Assembly (NCBI GenBank): GCA_020848015.1
Contig: JADLBA010000027.1
Span: 1 to 7,479, forward strand
Direction: 5' to 3'
DNA length: 7,479 bases
DNA from: Crocinitomicaceae bacterium
Lineage (GTDB): Bacteria; Bacteroidota; Bacteroidia; Flavobacteriales_D; Sanyastnellaceae
Below are positions 6,918 through 7,479 of the stretch, in pieces. The notes under the pieces were generated by a model that saw only the letters and a list, made by a program, of their open reading frames with translations, had not been told where the DNA came from and ran no database searches. Within the stretch, counting starts at the first letter, position 1. Every line of letters starts with the position of its first letter. The position numbers and the translations under genes were made by a program.

Positions 6918-7478
6918 TTATTGACGGGCGGTCCCCATTGCATTCAGCATATTGCTGTAAACTGTGTTGAGAGACTGAAGGTTTTTCGCAAGTTCAGCGA
7001 TATTCTCCTTATATATCTTAGTGTCTTCAACAGAGTCTGCCAGGTTTTTCACTAAGGCATTCATATCGCCAAACATCATACGGGTTTTTTCGAGTTCTGA
7101 CAATTGCAGTTCGTACATATTATTCAATGCCCCAAGATTCTCCGACATTTTCTGTAAGTGAATACCGGCAGCTTTGCCTTCTTCAGCATGGCTGGTAAGA
7201 CCCGTAAGGGTTTCAGATGCCGCAGCATAAGTATCGGCAAGGTCAGATACTTTACCAGCAGCACTGCGAAGTTTGGAGGCATATTCCGTTGAAGCGACTG
7301 CTGCTTCGGTATTGTCTGAAAGATGTTTTGCATTGCTGCTGAAAGTGCGGAGTCCATCACCCAGACTGGCGATCAGTTCCGGCTCTATCTTCGCTTCACT
7401 CAGCATATTGTCCAACTGCTCTGTGATACTTCCACCGGTAATCTTATTTTTCGCTTTAGATGATTCTTTCAAATTCTT
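6918..7478 (-). CDS. gldL: Type IX secretion / gliding motor protein GldL (PorL), C-terminal part
   Basis: The frame is open to the right edge, so the true start lies outside the window. A TTG at 7472 is an internal leucine codon. About 186 residues are visible. They form an Ala/Ser/Leu/Glu-rich, largely helical cytoplasmic region ending in LNTVYSNMLNAMGTARQ, similar to the C terminus of GldL/PorL. The two N-terminal transmembrane helices and the proton-carrying glutamate of the family are not visible. If they precede in the usual way, the whole protein would be around 260-280 residues, between the F. johnsoniae (about 215) and P. gingivalis (about 309) forms. Identity rests on the C-terminal match and on gldM and gldN following in the canonical order. 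GldL is the inner-membrane partner of GldM in the motor complex. Confidence 0.92.
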   Translation of the reverse strand, partial: KNLKESSKAKNKITGGSITEQLDNMLSEAKIEPELIASLGDGLRTFSSNAKHLSDNTEAAVASTEYASKLRSAAGKVSDLADTYAAASETLTGLTSHAEEGKAAGIHLQKMSENLGALNNMYELQLSELEKTRMMFGDMNALVKNLADSVEDTKIYKENIAELAKNLQSLNTVYSNMLNAMGTARQ

Positions 7479-7479
7479 C

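Overview
The window is most likely chromosomal DNA from a member of the phylum Bacteroidota. It carries the type IX secretion / gliding motor genes gldL-gldM-gldN, which are confined to that phylum. It also has a FISUMP-domain surface protein, an O-antigen ligase of the Bacteroidota type, and start codons without clear Shine-Dalgarno sequences. I cannot fix the order or family from the sequence alone.

Layout from left to right. Positions 3-398 (+) hold the 3' end of an O-antigen ligase family membrane protein. It converges on a minus-strand group with a single base between the two stop codons. That group is a GAF plus SpoIIE/RsbU-type serine phosphatase (400-1623), a stand-alone LpxD-like N-acyltransferase (1649-2581) and a secreted three-part FISUMP protein (2664-3731). 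The acyltransferase and phosphatase lie 25 bases apart and are probably cotranscribed, acyltransferase first. A 549-base stretch (3732-4280) without an intact gene follows. It holds a decayed IS630-type transposase remnant and a possible terminator for the next operon. From 4281 to the right edge, read right to left, are gldL (5' end outside the window), gldM and gldN.

How they fit together. GldL and GldM form the proton-driven inner-membrane motor of the type IX secretion system. GldM reaches across the periplasm to the GldK-GldN ring under the outer membrane. The left part concerns the cell envelope: O-antigen ligation or polymerisation, sugar N-acylation as in lipid A synthesis, and a secreted protein. 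The phosphatase is a probable output of a partner-switching signalling path, but no partner is visible here. I see no tRNA, rRNA, CRISPR array, phage module or clearly new system. The points most worth a second look are the acyltransferase-phosphatase pairing, the modular FISUMP protein and the transposase fossil downstream of the gld operon.
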